Shown piece by piece: positions 46,690 through 58,179 of a stretch of 64,000 bases of DNA (its first letter is position 1; every line of letters begins with the position of its first letter). A program made the position numbers and the translations under genes. Origin of the DNA: Owenia fusiformis (lineage: Eukaryota; Annelida; Polychaeta; Sabellida; Oweniidae); assembly GCA_903813345.2 (NCBI GenBank), contig CAIIXF020000003.1:1890109-1954108 (forward strand), read 5' to 3'. The notes under the pieces were generated by a model. It did no database searches and was not told the origin of the DNA. It saw only the letters and a list, made by a program, of their open reading frames with translations.

Positions 46690-47149
46690 GTATGTAAAAA
46701 TTTAAAAGTGTCAAATCTTCAATCAGTGCAGATACGTATAAATATACCCTTGGGAAAGAGGGAATGCATTACCCAGGATGCATAGATAAACTTATATTCG
46801 TGTAGAGGTGCATATCTTTTACAATGAATGTTGGTTCATCTTTGAATTATGGATAAGTTCCTCCTCTTCCTTGGGAATCCCCAGGGAAGTGAATCCCTCG
46901 AATTATCACAGTTAGCACGCATTTGGTTTGTAATGAAACTAATGAAATAATCAAACAAAGCTTTTCTTATATTAGAGCATCAAATGGAAAAATATTTAAA
47001 TAAAAGGCTTTCTTGTGTCAGGGTAACCCCATCATTCAGGTTTAACATAATCAGCCTTGCCGAATAAAAAACTTACATAAATAATAAGTAAGCTTGTTCA
47101 ATATTAATAACAATGCCACTCAATGTCAATATCTAGCTACATGTATTCA

Positions 47150-47905
47150 TTTCAATGTCAAGACCTGACTGTTTAATATCAATACCTGAATGGTGTGATG
47201 ACCTGACATTCAAGTGTCAAGACCAGACAGTTTAATATTGATACCTGAATAGTGTGACGACCTGACATTTTAATGTCAAGACTGACTGTTTCATATCAAT
47301 ACCTGAATAGTGTGATGAACTTACATTCAAGTGTCAAGACCTGACTGTTTAATATCAATACCTGAATGCTAGTAGTGCGATGACCTGACATTCGAGTGTC
47401 AAGACCCGACTGTTTAATACCAATACCAGAATAGTGTGATGACAAGACCTGACCGTTTCATATCAATACCTGAATAGTGTGATGACCTGACATTTCAATG
47501 TCAAGACCTGGCTGTTTAATATCAATACAATGGTATGATGACCTGACACTCAAGTGTCAAGACCCGACTGTTTAATATCAATACAAGAATAGTGTGATGA
47601 CAAGACCTGACTGTCTCATATACCCGAATAGTGTGATAACCTGATATTCAAGTGTCAAGACCTGACTGTTTAATATCAATACCTGAATAGTGTGATGACC
47701 TGGCATTTCGATGTCAAGACCTGGCAGTTCGATTCAGTACTTGGTTTAATATATACCTGGTTGCTCATGGCCAATAACTAGCTATTCAGTGGCAAGACCT
47801 GGCAGTTCGATTCAGTACTTGGTTTAATATATACCTGATTGCTCATGACCAATAACTAGCTATTCAGTGGCAAATCCTGACTTTGCAATGTCAATATCTG
47901 GCTGG
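47150..47905. repeat. Intronic tandem array, ~64-bp unit, then ~85-bp unit
   Basis: Units with TGTCAAGACCTGACTGTTTA + ATATCAATACCTGAATAGTG + TGATGACCTGACATT repeat about eight times. From about 47700 a second unit (GGCAGTTCGATTCAGTACTT + GGTTTAATATATACCTG + CAATAACTAGCTATTCAGTG) repeats twice. The array lies in intron 1 of the RGK gene. Confidence 0.88.
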
Positions 47906-48667
47906 CTGCCATGGTCAATTTATTCAATAAGTATTTTTATAGAAAATCAGAATTTCCCTCTTCTTGCACTATACTCCATAGAATCTAAAAATTTTAGTTT
48001 ATTGCAATAACAGTGGAACCTCCTTCAAAGTTCACAACGAACCTTCGCTGTGTAGGTACTTGGTTGTCTAGTGTTTACGTAATTACCTAGCATTGGTTTG
48101 AACTTGAGAAACTCAATCACTTTTCAAGTGATCCATGTGTTGGACAAGTTATGGATACAGCGAGAACAGTACATATATACCAAATATACACTCGCAATGG
48201 AAGTATGTTCTCAATCAGAATTCAATTTCTAAAACGTGATACCAAATGAAAAGAAATGATTCTAGAATACAATTTTTCATATCACTCTAAATTTGCATTC
48301 TAAATAATGTCATATAATTCCAAGGTTATCGAACAAATGAACGTGAATAGGAAAATAGAAAGAAATGTCAACGGTATAATATTCACAATGAGTGATCCAT
48401 GGCTTTTGTGATAAGAAAATAAATATATATTATAGCGCCTGTAATTAACTTACGATGTAATAAAGACAGTTTTAGATTGCAACTCCAGTAGTTTTTTTGT
48501 AGGCTATCCTCAATGAGGAACGTGACAACGCCTTCATTTGTATAACCTTTTTTATGTTAATCAAACCGGGCGAGCACAGGGGAGGGTTTAGTAGATTGAA
48601 TATTGGCGTTTATATTTTGAATTTCACAATTTGTTTATCAGTAGGTCATGCATAATATGACTGGGCC
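47906..48667. other. RGK intron 1, nothing recognised
   Basis: No supported feature. Confidence 0.5.
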
Positions 48668-51600
48668 AAAGCTCCAATGGCATTCTAACTGCCCACTCAT
48701 ATACATAGTAAGTTAAATAACACTTTAATATTTGACATGCGTCTAATTTTTGCGAGGTTTTCGCGAGGTGTAAAGTAATCGCGCAAACAATCATGCCAAA
48801 ATGTTATGCTTTACTGTACTTTGAGATATATAATATAGCAATTAGCGTTTAAGTTGAGGGTAAGACAGATGAGGGTAAGCACCTTATACGCACCTATCAG
48901 GCAATGATGTGGCTATCTCAAAAGTTTTCGAATAATTCTCTTCATCAATTGTATCCTAATCTAATTTTTTTCATCAGTTGTATTCTAATCTAGCCGTTGT
49001 ATAAAACGGCGACTGTAACGTATTGCTTATTATTTGGATTAGAGTACGGAAACCCGATTTGCTTGCCTGTTATTTATTAGCTATAAGTCACGGAGATTAT
49101 ATTGTCCTCGCCCTATTTTATTGCTCGGGAAATGCACTCCCGGGATTAATTTGTTACCAATAGCTGTAAAAATGCGTCGCATATACTATATTATTTTCTT
49201 CCATCCTTTGACGTGTCTGAGATTAATTGACTGTTTATATATCTCCAATAATGATTTTGATTTGAATCTTGTACACTAATCACCAGGAAATAATCACTAT
49301 TTTGTCTGCTATGTACATGATAACATGGCGTGTATGTTATCAATCAAACTAAACTGGAATTACCCGGTAATTTGTTTTTGCGCAGATTTGTTGCGCATCT
49401 AGTTTTATTACATTTAGCGTTACTTTAGTTAACAGACTGAATATAGGAATATCCGGAAATTAATTAATGGACAAATTTTGGACCGTGTTGTCTTTGATTA
49501 TAACATCTGATTTCCAAAAGATTGTAGAGGAATGGATACAATAATGATTCGTTATGGAACTTGTTTCACGATCAATATTTCCAGGGGCTGGAATGCCATC
49601 GTCGAATTTTACTTCTTCGCGATAATCGAAGATTACCGGAGATGCCTGTCTCGAAACCGAAGATAGCCGAAGATGCTTCAAGGAATTTTATTGGATCCTC
49701 GGAGCATCTTCGGTCATAATCGTGATTAACTTGTGGTTAACATTGTGGGCTCAAAACCACCTATTATCGCTTTCCCAGGTTTCTCTAAAGAAAACCATCT
49801 GTACACAATCTGTAATTATTGCCAGAATGCTATTTCTATCTTTGCATTAAAAGAAATCATAACGTCATCTGTCAAATCCACTTATCTGGTAAGTTTTTTG
49901 ACATTTAAAAGTCATCGCTTAAGGAAATATATCAATGTTCTGTTAATATCCCAACATGATTGACTCTGAAGTGATGTTAATGCTTTCAGTTTATTTGCCA
50001 CATTAATCAAATATTTTATGAAGCTATTGATGTAACTTGGCAATTTATATATCCGTTCTTTTAGTATCAATTAGTTTGTCCCGCGGATATAGCTGATGAT
50101 GATATACGAGAACAGCCAGGCCCAGCCGGGGAGGAGGGGGGGGGGGGTCGATGGGTTCGAGCAACCCCCACTCAAAGCCTGGCCAAAAATCTTTCAAATG
50201 CAGTTTTTCACCATTTTGAGCACTTTTCCATTGGTCATTTTTTAACCAAAATTGTCAAAACCCCTGGAATTTTTAAATGACACCCTTGACTAAAGCTCCA
50301 ATGGTATTCTAACTTCCCACTCATATACAGTACATAGTACAGTTAAATAACACTTTAATCTAACATGCGTCTAATTTCGCGAGGTTTTCGCGAGGTGTAC
50401 AGTAATCGCGAAATTTACAATCGTGCCAAAATGTTATGCTTTACTGTACTTTGAGATATATAATATAGCAATTAGCGTTTTAGTTGAGGGCAAGATAGAT
50501 GAGAGTAAGCACCCAATAAGCACCTATCAGGCAATGATGTGGCTATCTCAAAAGTTTTCGAATAATTATTTTCATCAATTGTATCCTAATCTATTTTTTT
50601 CCTCAGTTGTATTCTAATATAGCCGTTGTATAAAACGGCGACTGTAACGTATTGCTTATTATTTGGATTAGAGTACGGAAACCCGATTTGCTTGCCTGTT
50701 ATTTATTAGCTATAAGTCACGGAGATTATATTGTCCTCGCCCTATTTTATTGCTCAGGAAATGCACTCCCGGGATTAATTTGTTACCACTAGCTGTAAAA
50801 ATGCGTCGCATATACTATATTATTTTCTTCCATCCTTTGACGTGTCTGAGATTAATTGACTGTTTATATCAGGTGGTTTTAATTTTTATATCTCCATTAA
50901 TGATTTTGATTTGAATCTGGTACACTAATCACCAGGAAATAATCACTATTTTGTCTGCTATGTACATGATAACATGGCGTGTGTGTTATCAATCAAACTA
51001 AACTGAAATTACTTGGTAATTTGTTTTTGCGCAGATTTGTTGCGCATCTAGTTTTATTACATTTAGCGTTACTTTAGTTAACAGACTGAATATAGGAATA
51101 TCCGGAAATTAATTAATGGACAAATTTTGGACCGTGTTGTCTTTGATTATAACATTTGATTTCCAAAGGATTGTAGAGGAATGGATACAATAATGCTTGT
51201 TATGAAACTTGTTGCACGATCAATATTTCCAGGGGCTGGAATGCCATCGTCGAATTTTACTTCGCGATAATCGAAGATTACCGGAGATGCCTGTATCGAA
51301 ACCGAAGATAGCCGAAGATGCTTCAAGGAATTTGATTGGATCCTCGGAGCATCTTCGGTAATAATCGTGATTAATATGTGGTAAACATTGTGGGCTTAAA
51401 ACCACCTGTTATCACTTTCCCCGGTTTCTCTAAAAAAAAGCATATGTACACAATCTGTAATTAGTGTCAATGCTATTTCTATCTTTGCATTAAAAGAAAT
51501 CATAACGTCATCTGTCAACTCCACTTATCTGGTAAGTTTTTTGACATTTAAAAGTCATCGCTTAAGGAAATATATCAATGTTCTGTTAATATCCCAACAT

Positions 51601-51932
51601 GATTGACTCTGAAGTGATGTTAATGCTTTCAGTTTATTTGCCACATTAATCAAATATTTGATGAAGCTATTGATGTAACCTGGCAATTTATATATCCGTT
51701 CTTTTAGTATCAATTAGTTTGTCCCGTGGATATAGCTGATGTTGATATACGAGAACAGCCAGGCCCAGCCGGGGGAGGGGGGGGGGGGTCGATGGGTTCG
51801 AGCAACCCCCACTCAAAGCCTGGCCAAAAATCTTTAAATGCAGTTTTCACCATTTTGAGCACTTTTCAATCGGTCATTTTTTAACCAAAATTGTCAAAAC
51901 CCCTGGAATTTTTAAAAAAGATACCCTTAGCT
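48668..51932. repeat. 1.62-kb tandem duplication in RGK intron 1
   Basis: Copy 1 is 48668-50292 and copy 2 is 50293-51932, head to tail, offset ~1624 bp. Landmarks repeat in order: AAAGCTCCAATGG, GCGAGGTTTTCGCGAGGTGT, GAAACCCGATTTGCTTGCCT, GCGCAGATTTGTTGCGCATC, CATTGTGGGCT, then the G-run block GGGTCGATGGGTTCGAGCAA. Differences are scattered substitutions and small indels. Copy 2 carries an extra AGGTGGTTTTAATTTTTATA near 50869. Each copy has the self-complementary pair GAAGATAGCCGAAGATGCTT / GGAGCATCTTCGGT. Confidence 0.93.
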
Positions 51933-53016
51933 AAAGCTGGCTACGTGCCCGCGAGAATCAAAAAGGAATAATCTCGAATCACAACAAATGGACAAACATA
52001 AAAAATATCAAATACATGTTGAAGGCAATGCAATTTCTTGAATCAATCGTTGCAGCAAAAATGCGAACTTAATAAAAATGTTCAATGTTTAATTTTCAGG
52101 AAAAACCGAGGTTTAAGGCGTGTTCATTTTTTAGCACTTTGAAAACAATCGATCTGGAATATCAAAAATTCTTCTGTTCAACAACGGGGGCACTGTTTTT
52201 AGCTATTCTAAACCATATTTCCAGAAAGCAAAACTGCCTATTTCAATTATATCAGTAATTCTCACTAAAAACGTTATGTTCTTGGTCGTGTAAATGATAG
52301 ATGAAACAAAAATGATTACAAGTAAAAAGAGAAGTTATCTTGTAAAATTGGAAACCCAAATATTATTGTGTATGTTCATATTGCTTTCATCGTTATAATG
52401 ATTTATCGGGAACTTAAATAAACTAGATCAAACAACCAATCACAATGAATAAAATCAATGATTCTCGGATTATTTTGCTCTAAATCAAAATCCTACTCTC
52501 ACTCTGACATTGTTCTAGGGCAATTTAATTCAATCTATTGGTGTATCAATCAAATAGAAACATGTCTTTGTAGCAGATGCAGCTAGGCGTATTACTTATG
52601 TTTGTATTTGTTCTCAATGTAGACGTTACCGTTATATTAGTACTAAAGTTGTTGAATTAGTCTTTGGGCATGTTGGGTAGATATATTTTTTATTTTAAGT
52701 TCAATGTTGTCATTTAGGATTTAACGTTGCGAAATTGAGCGTTTTCAGACCAATCACTATAGTCTGATAGTCAGATATACATGTAATAGAACAATAACCT
52801 AATTTCGAAGGGCAATGTAAGGAAATTTTGGACCGAGGTCCATACTCCGCAGAAATGACGTTATTAGTATTATTACCACTGAACGATAACTAATTTCCCG
52901 GGGAAAATTGCCGGGCGTTATTGGCCCGCCACTATGACGTCACATATTGGTCTGGTCGATATAGAACATACGAAGCAAGGTGGTTATAATCGAGATTTTC
53001 CTCCTTGGATACAACT
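51933..53016. other. RGK intron 1, nothing recognised
   Basis: No supported feature. Confidence 0.5.
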
Positions 53017-53199
53017 AAGAGGAGGGAAAACCCCATGATTCAATTAATGACATACGATTTCCTCCTTCGCGCACCTCCTTTCCCGGAAGTACTTACCCTC
53101 CATCTTGGTTGTCAAAGTTTTCAAATGACGATGACATCTCAATACAGATTTACATTATAAGCGTATGTCATCTTTGAACCCCGGGGTTTCTCCCTCTTG
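53017..53199. mobile_element. MITE with AAGAGGRRGAAACCCC ends, copy 1
   Basis: AAGAGGAGGGAAAACCCCAT + GATTCAATTAATGACATACG faces CGTATGTCATCTTTGAACCC + CGGGGTTTCTCCCTCTT. It is 183 bp. An inverted copy lies at 53981-54215. Confidence 0.8.
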
Positions 53200-53925
53200 A
53201 TGCAACTTTTCAATCTCATTAGGTCCCGGTGATAACGCTATACTACAGCTGTATACTGTAAACGATACGACATGTTCACTCCGTGTCTTGCTTAAGAATA
53301 AGCTACTTATTTGTCCCCCAATACACGAAGATTCGTCGCCTTTGCCCCTATCGAAACTGTTAATTTAAGAAACAAAATTAAACTATAAATAAAGAAATGC
53401 GTGTTTTCAATAAATTATTTTTATCAATATTTATCGACACCCCTCCTCATAGAGCAACACGATACGCAATAAGAACCAATACTAATTTTACATGCAACAT
53501 AACCAATTAGGAAAATTTCTTTGGAGGCCCCTCTGGTCCCAAGGGGCTTCAGAATTCACTCTCCCCGTGTCAATTTTTCTTTCTCGCACGCAATTAGGGT
53601 GGTTAATGGCTACTACATAATGTTCCATCGGGCCCAAGGGACTTCTTACTGCAATATACCTTTCCATGTATTTACGACATGTGAATTTACGAAACAAACT
53701 TGATAGGCGACCCGAGTTAAATTGGCTCGTAGATTTGAGTTTAATGTAATCAAACGCGTAATTCTGCAGAACAGTCGTTTAAAGATACAATTTAAATCTC
53801 CCGCAAAGTTCTGATTTACCAGAGTAGAGTACGGTCTATCTTTATTTAACGCCAAGTGTTTTGTTTCTTTGAAGGGATACAAGATACTTTGGTTCCAATA
53901 ATGCTACCACAATAAAATCGCGATG
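53200..53925. other. RGK intron 1, nothing recognised
   Basis: Overlapping 60-78 codon frames on both strands (53488-53882) lack domains. Confidence 0.45.
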
Positions 53926-54277
53926 TGATGAGAAATGGTTATGATGACGTCACTGGTCAGCTCAGTTCAACCGTGCTATGAAGAGGGGGAGAAACCCCAG
54001 GGTTCAAAGATGACATACGCTTATAATGTAAATCTGTATTGAGATGACATCGTCGCTGATTGGTTTAGCGAGTCGATCATTGATTGGTTTAAAACTAGGT
54101 CAATTTGAAAACTTTTAAAACCAAGATGGAGGGAAGTATGATATACGTACTTCCGGGAAAGGAGTTGTGCGAAATCGTATGCCATCAATTGAATTATGGG
54201 GTTTTCCCTCCTCTTAATGTGATGAGAAATGGTCATAGGTATGACGTCACTAGTCGGCTCAGTTCAGCTGTGCTATG
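53926..54277. repeat. MITE copy 2 with direct-repeat flanks
   Basis: The element (53981-54215) is an inverted, somewhat longer copy of 53017-53199: AAGAGGGGGAGAAACCCCAG ... GGGGTTTTCCCTCCTCTT. It is bracketed by ~55-bp direct repeats, TGATGAGAAATGGTTATGAT + GACGTCACTGGTCAGCTCAG at 53926 and TGATGAGAAATGGTCATAGG + TATGACGTCACTAGTCGGCT at 54220. These are too long for a target-site duplication and indicate a local duplication. Confidence 0.8.
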
Positions 54278-55499
54278 CTTATCTGATTTGTGTCACCTTT
54301 TCGTCATTTTCCGCACCCATTATGGTTTAACACACTCCGGTCACTTCGCACAGGGTGATGATACACCAACTTCAATCACGTTACTGGCGCCATATCATTA
54401 TGTAAGCGAATTCAGCATTGAGGTGTACAAGGGTGTTAACTTGCTGGCAAAAGTAACTTATTTAGTACTTTCTGATATATGATTGACTGCCCTCTGTCTA
54501 TCTCACTTAAAGAAATTAAAAACAAAGTCGTTCGTTTTTTGCAAGATTATTGAAGTTACTAACCCCCTTACAATAGATGCCGCCCATTAACTCAGGGCGT
54601 TTTCGTTTTTACCATTTGACTACATTAAACACAATATTACGTGAGGTTCAATTTACTAATTTCTAAACGTGATCCCTTACACATATTTCAAAATCTAATT
54701 TGTGCAAGATTGATATCGTCAAAGTAAGAGCCATTTTTGAGAAAAACTCTGCGAATATTTCTTATTGCTCTATGTATATTCGTAGAAGAGGTTAATTCTT
54801 TAAAGTTCCATAAACTGAATTAAAAAACAAGTTGAATTAATCGAATTGTGTAACAGTTTTAGCGACAAGAGAATGTTGTAAAATGTAACAAAAGAACTAA
54901 TGCTTAAACAACACTCTTATGTTATTTTAAAAAAGTACACGATCAATATTATTTACAAAAGACACATTATTGCAGAAATAAAACAAATTAGTTCTTTGAT
55001 GATTTCATAATTGGTATTTGAACATCCTTCCGATTTCTTGAATAACCGACACGACGAGATCAATATTACAAAGAATGCAAATAACAAGTTCTTTGGTTTT
55101 TGAATTAAAAACAATAACATTTTTATAAATAAAACAGCTACATCTGCTGTAAAGTTATTTAAAACACCCAGCTTGCTATTTTTATTGTAAAACCTTGACA
55201 TTTGAAATCAAACATGATACATTTATGTGACGAAATTATATTCTACCTACTCATACCTTTAGCCGTTACCAATACGATCATTGTAATAACGTCACTGTAC
55301 TTCCATATTGTTATGGTCTTTTTGTGCACGGTGAACGACGTTCGGCGGTTGGTGTTCAGCGTTCGGCGTCAAATGTATTATATCGTTGTACTTTCACCGT
55401 TTCTAATATTTGCATTTTTTAATTCAATTTTTTCATTATTGTATCTATACAAATCATTATTGTATTTTCGTTATTGTATTTTCATTATTGTATTTTCAG
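54278..55499. other. End of RGK intron 1
   Basis: A plus frame 54105-54482 begins inside the MITE and has no domain. At 55331-55375 lies a fragment of the 'GTTCGGCG' dispersed repeat (GACGTTCGGCGGTTGGTGTT + CAGCGTTCGGCGTC). A short TATTGTATTTTCATTATTG repeat precedes the acceptor ATTTTCAG at 55499. Confidence 0.6.
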
Positions 55500-55582
55500 G
55501 TGAGAGTGCTGATAAAACTGTGTCAGTGCTGTTGGATGGCGAAGAATCCGTAGTTAGCTTTGTTGAAATCGCAGCGGATGAG
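55500..55582 (+). CDS. RGK-family small GTPase, exon 2
   Basis: An 83-nt exon between TATTTTCAG and GTAAAC. Phase 1 at its start matches the donor at 46689 exactly, and it ends in phase 0. It encodes GESADKTVSVLLDGEESVVS + FVEIAADE. The K-T-V-S-V-L-L-D-G-E-E-S block with a following hydrophobic strand is the switch region typical of invertebrate RGK proteins, which lack the usual DxxG of Ras. The joined product reads ...SEYMGGIDAIN then GESADKTVSV. Later exons carrying the remaining G motifs and the C-terminal tail were not found before 64000. Confidence 0.82.
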
Positions 55583-55679
55583 GTAAACAAATAACCATTG
55601 TACAAACATACATTCATTTGGTATTTACAACGAACGGAAGAACTAATCTTTATAACCATACTGTCACTCACAAAACCAG

Positions 55680-56480
55680 ACTTAAACTGTTTAAATTGGA
55701 CGTACTTGAAAACTGTTTATGAACGAAGTAGCTTAGATTAGCCCGTTTTACGACTTCTTTACCCTACTATCACACCACAAGTTCTCACTACGTTTTCGAA
55801 AACGGGTTTAAACTGTGCACTAACGGATTTGGCGTACTAAGAACCATTTGGGGTCTGTTTACAAAATTTATCAAACTACCCGAACGAGTAGGTCATCCAG
55901 AACTTACAGCATGCTCAAAATTTTCTGATGACGTTACTTTCTGCAATTAGAACGAGCGTCGACGTACTTAAGACGACCTGGACGCACTGGGGACACTGAA
56001 CTGTCGTACTTCAATCCTATTAGGGACGTATTACGAAGTTGTGCAGTCAGGCGTAAATTGCAGTCGTGAATACACCGTTTGTAGCTTATGAATAATTTAA
56101 CAAAAATAGCTATCACACCAAAGTTGTCACTGCGTTCTTTAAAACGTTTTCGAACGTAGCTACAACGTTCTACGGTCTACTTACGAATTTCATGGACTTG
56201 CCCGGACGGGGAAGGCGATTAAGAATTTCGTCTGATAACGTACTTCAAACGAGATGACCTATTAGACCAGGAGCGTAGTTGCCGTACTTCAACCCTACTA
56301 GAGACGCGTAATACAACGTTGTGCAATCAGATATCGATTGCAATACGTTTGCACACCGACATGGTGCGATCTGTGCGAATAAGATGGACGTATTGAAGAC
56401 TGATTATGAACGAAGTAGCTAATTATTTTAGACATACTTCACGACTATGTCAGCCTGATTTAGCTCATTTACGGCTTTAA
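55680..56480. repeat. Degenerate long tandem repeat (~350 bp)
   Basis: Recurring blocks: GAACGAAGTAGCTTA and GAACGAAGTAGCTAA; ACTGTCGTACTTCAATCCTA and GTTGCCGTACTTCAACCCTA; ACGTATTACGAAGTTGTGCA and GCGTAATACAACGTTGTGCA. Two or more diverged units. CpG content seems higher than in the flanks. Confidence 0.65.
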
Positions 56481-57898
56481 CCGTAGGACTGGTAAGAACG
56501 GTTAAAAAATTGTTTGGTGTGAAAGGGGGGTTAGTAGGACGGGAAAGAACGATTGAGACCAAGTAATTATTGATAGGGGTGGGGGGGGGGGGGAGATCAC
56601 AGGTCAACGTTCAAGTATACGTTTTCTAAAAAGATTTCTAAAAAGTGTGTATCATAGAAGATAGCGAGTGCGTAACTCAAGAGTTAATATACGAGTATAA
56701 GATCTTGGCCGTGATTTATTAAACAAACAGATGAGCTTGAAAGAACGCAGGGAAACTGGGAATTTATTTCGTCTGTATTAACGTAATCAGTAATAAGACT
56801 TTTGGCTTTTACATAATTCAATAATGACTATGGCTCACGTTCGTTGTTTATCGCAAACTTCGAACCAGTAGCTCATATCTGAAGTATCGAACTAGAGGTG
56901 AGCTGGTTATTTGAAACCAAAATCACTTAATGCGCAGATGGTACATACAATTCTTTGTTATTATTAGATTAACGGATCTGGGAGAACTCTAAGTTGGCTT
57001 TTTCGGGCCTTATTTTTTAAAACGAGGCACATTTGTGAAATTCAGAAATGGTAAGAGTTCAAGGTCAACATAAAGTGAAGTATAACTTATACGTAAACTA
57101 TCTTGATTCTTGAATACGTTACGTATTCTGATTGAGGTAGAAATACACATGGAGTAATTTTGTGTCGCCGCCACATTCTCGTTTAAACTGCCGTCTCACC
57201 CGAATGAAAGATTTCACAGTCGGTCCACCGGACGGTGAAATTGTTTGACATTTTCAGCTTCATATTTCAAAACATACAGTCCCCTCCATAAGTTTGGCAA
57301 CCGGGCGGTTAAGTTAAAATGTATCAAAGCGTGTCAATGTTTGAATCTTAATCTTTTTTTTTCTTTTTTTTCTTCTTTTTTTTATTGAATCAAACATAAA
57401 ATAATACCGTGACATTAAACAAGGCAAAGATAAAATATTAATATTTAGGAATTCATGACAATTTTGATGAATATTCGTAAATCGCCAAATTTAAACAGGT
57501 TTTAATAAGTGCTTGAAAAGATAACATTCGGTTGCTAAATTTATGTAGGGGAGTGTAGTAGTGTTAATTACATATCAAAACCCAAGAGTTAATTCGCAAT
57601 GAAAAGCATGTATCGTATCTAAGACAAATAGAGCGATTATCTCGAAAGGAAATGATTTCAACGTCGACCCGTACATCCATCAGTTTCAGAATGAAGTCGA
57701 TTTCTGACATCTTAATGAGAGTCTATGATGTTGAGTTATGTTTTGGCATTATAAGCCTCGATTTGGGGGTATTGTTTGCTCGATTTGTGAAGTAATTAAT
57801 CAACATAATTAGTTGTACTAATGAGAATACCATTGTTTGATTGATAACTGTGACTTGGCATCGGTGCAGATGAATCTGGTTCAAAGTGATAATGTCTA
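56481..57898. other. RGK intron 2 (presumed), nothing recognised
   Basis: G run near 56579-56594 and a T-rich run at 57353-57385. No exon recognised. Confidence 0.5.
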
Positions 57899-58179
57899 CA
57901 GCGGCGGATCCAGGAACCAACAAGGGGGGGGGGGGGGATTTTCGGTCAGAGAAAAAAACGTCCGCGGAAAAAAATTTTGGGCCCCTAAAACCGAAAAGTG
58001 GGCCCAAATTTTGAAATTTTGAGGCCCATTTTCTTCAAAATTTGGCCTGAAGGTAAAAAATAAGGCCTTGAGGCCTAGTAATGACCAAAAAGGCCCACTT
58101 TTTTGGGCCTTAAGGCCTTTTTTCTGGGCCCAACTTAGGGGGGGGGGGACAGGCCCCATCCCCCCTGGATCCGCCACTG
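57899..58179. mobile_element. hAT-like MITE with CAGNGGCGGATCCAGG ends
   Basis: CAGCGGCGGATCCAGG at the left and CCTGGATCCGCCACTG at the right (one mismatch in 16). The interior is a palindrome of GGCCC/GGGCC blocks with G runs at both ends (GGGGGGGGGGGG and AGGGGGGGGGGGAC). The flanks share GTCTA (57894-57898 and 58180-58184), a likely target-site duplication, although hAT elements usually duplicate 8 bp. Frames through it (94-110 codons, minus strand) are by-products. Confidence 0.82.

Noticed and set aside
54105-54482. 125-codon plus-strand gene
   Set aside because: It starts inside a MITE and crosses a duplicated flank, with no domain or splice partners.
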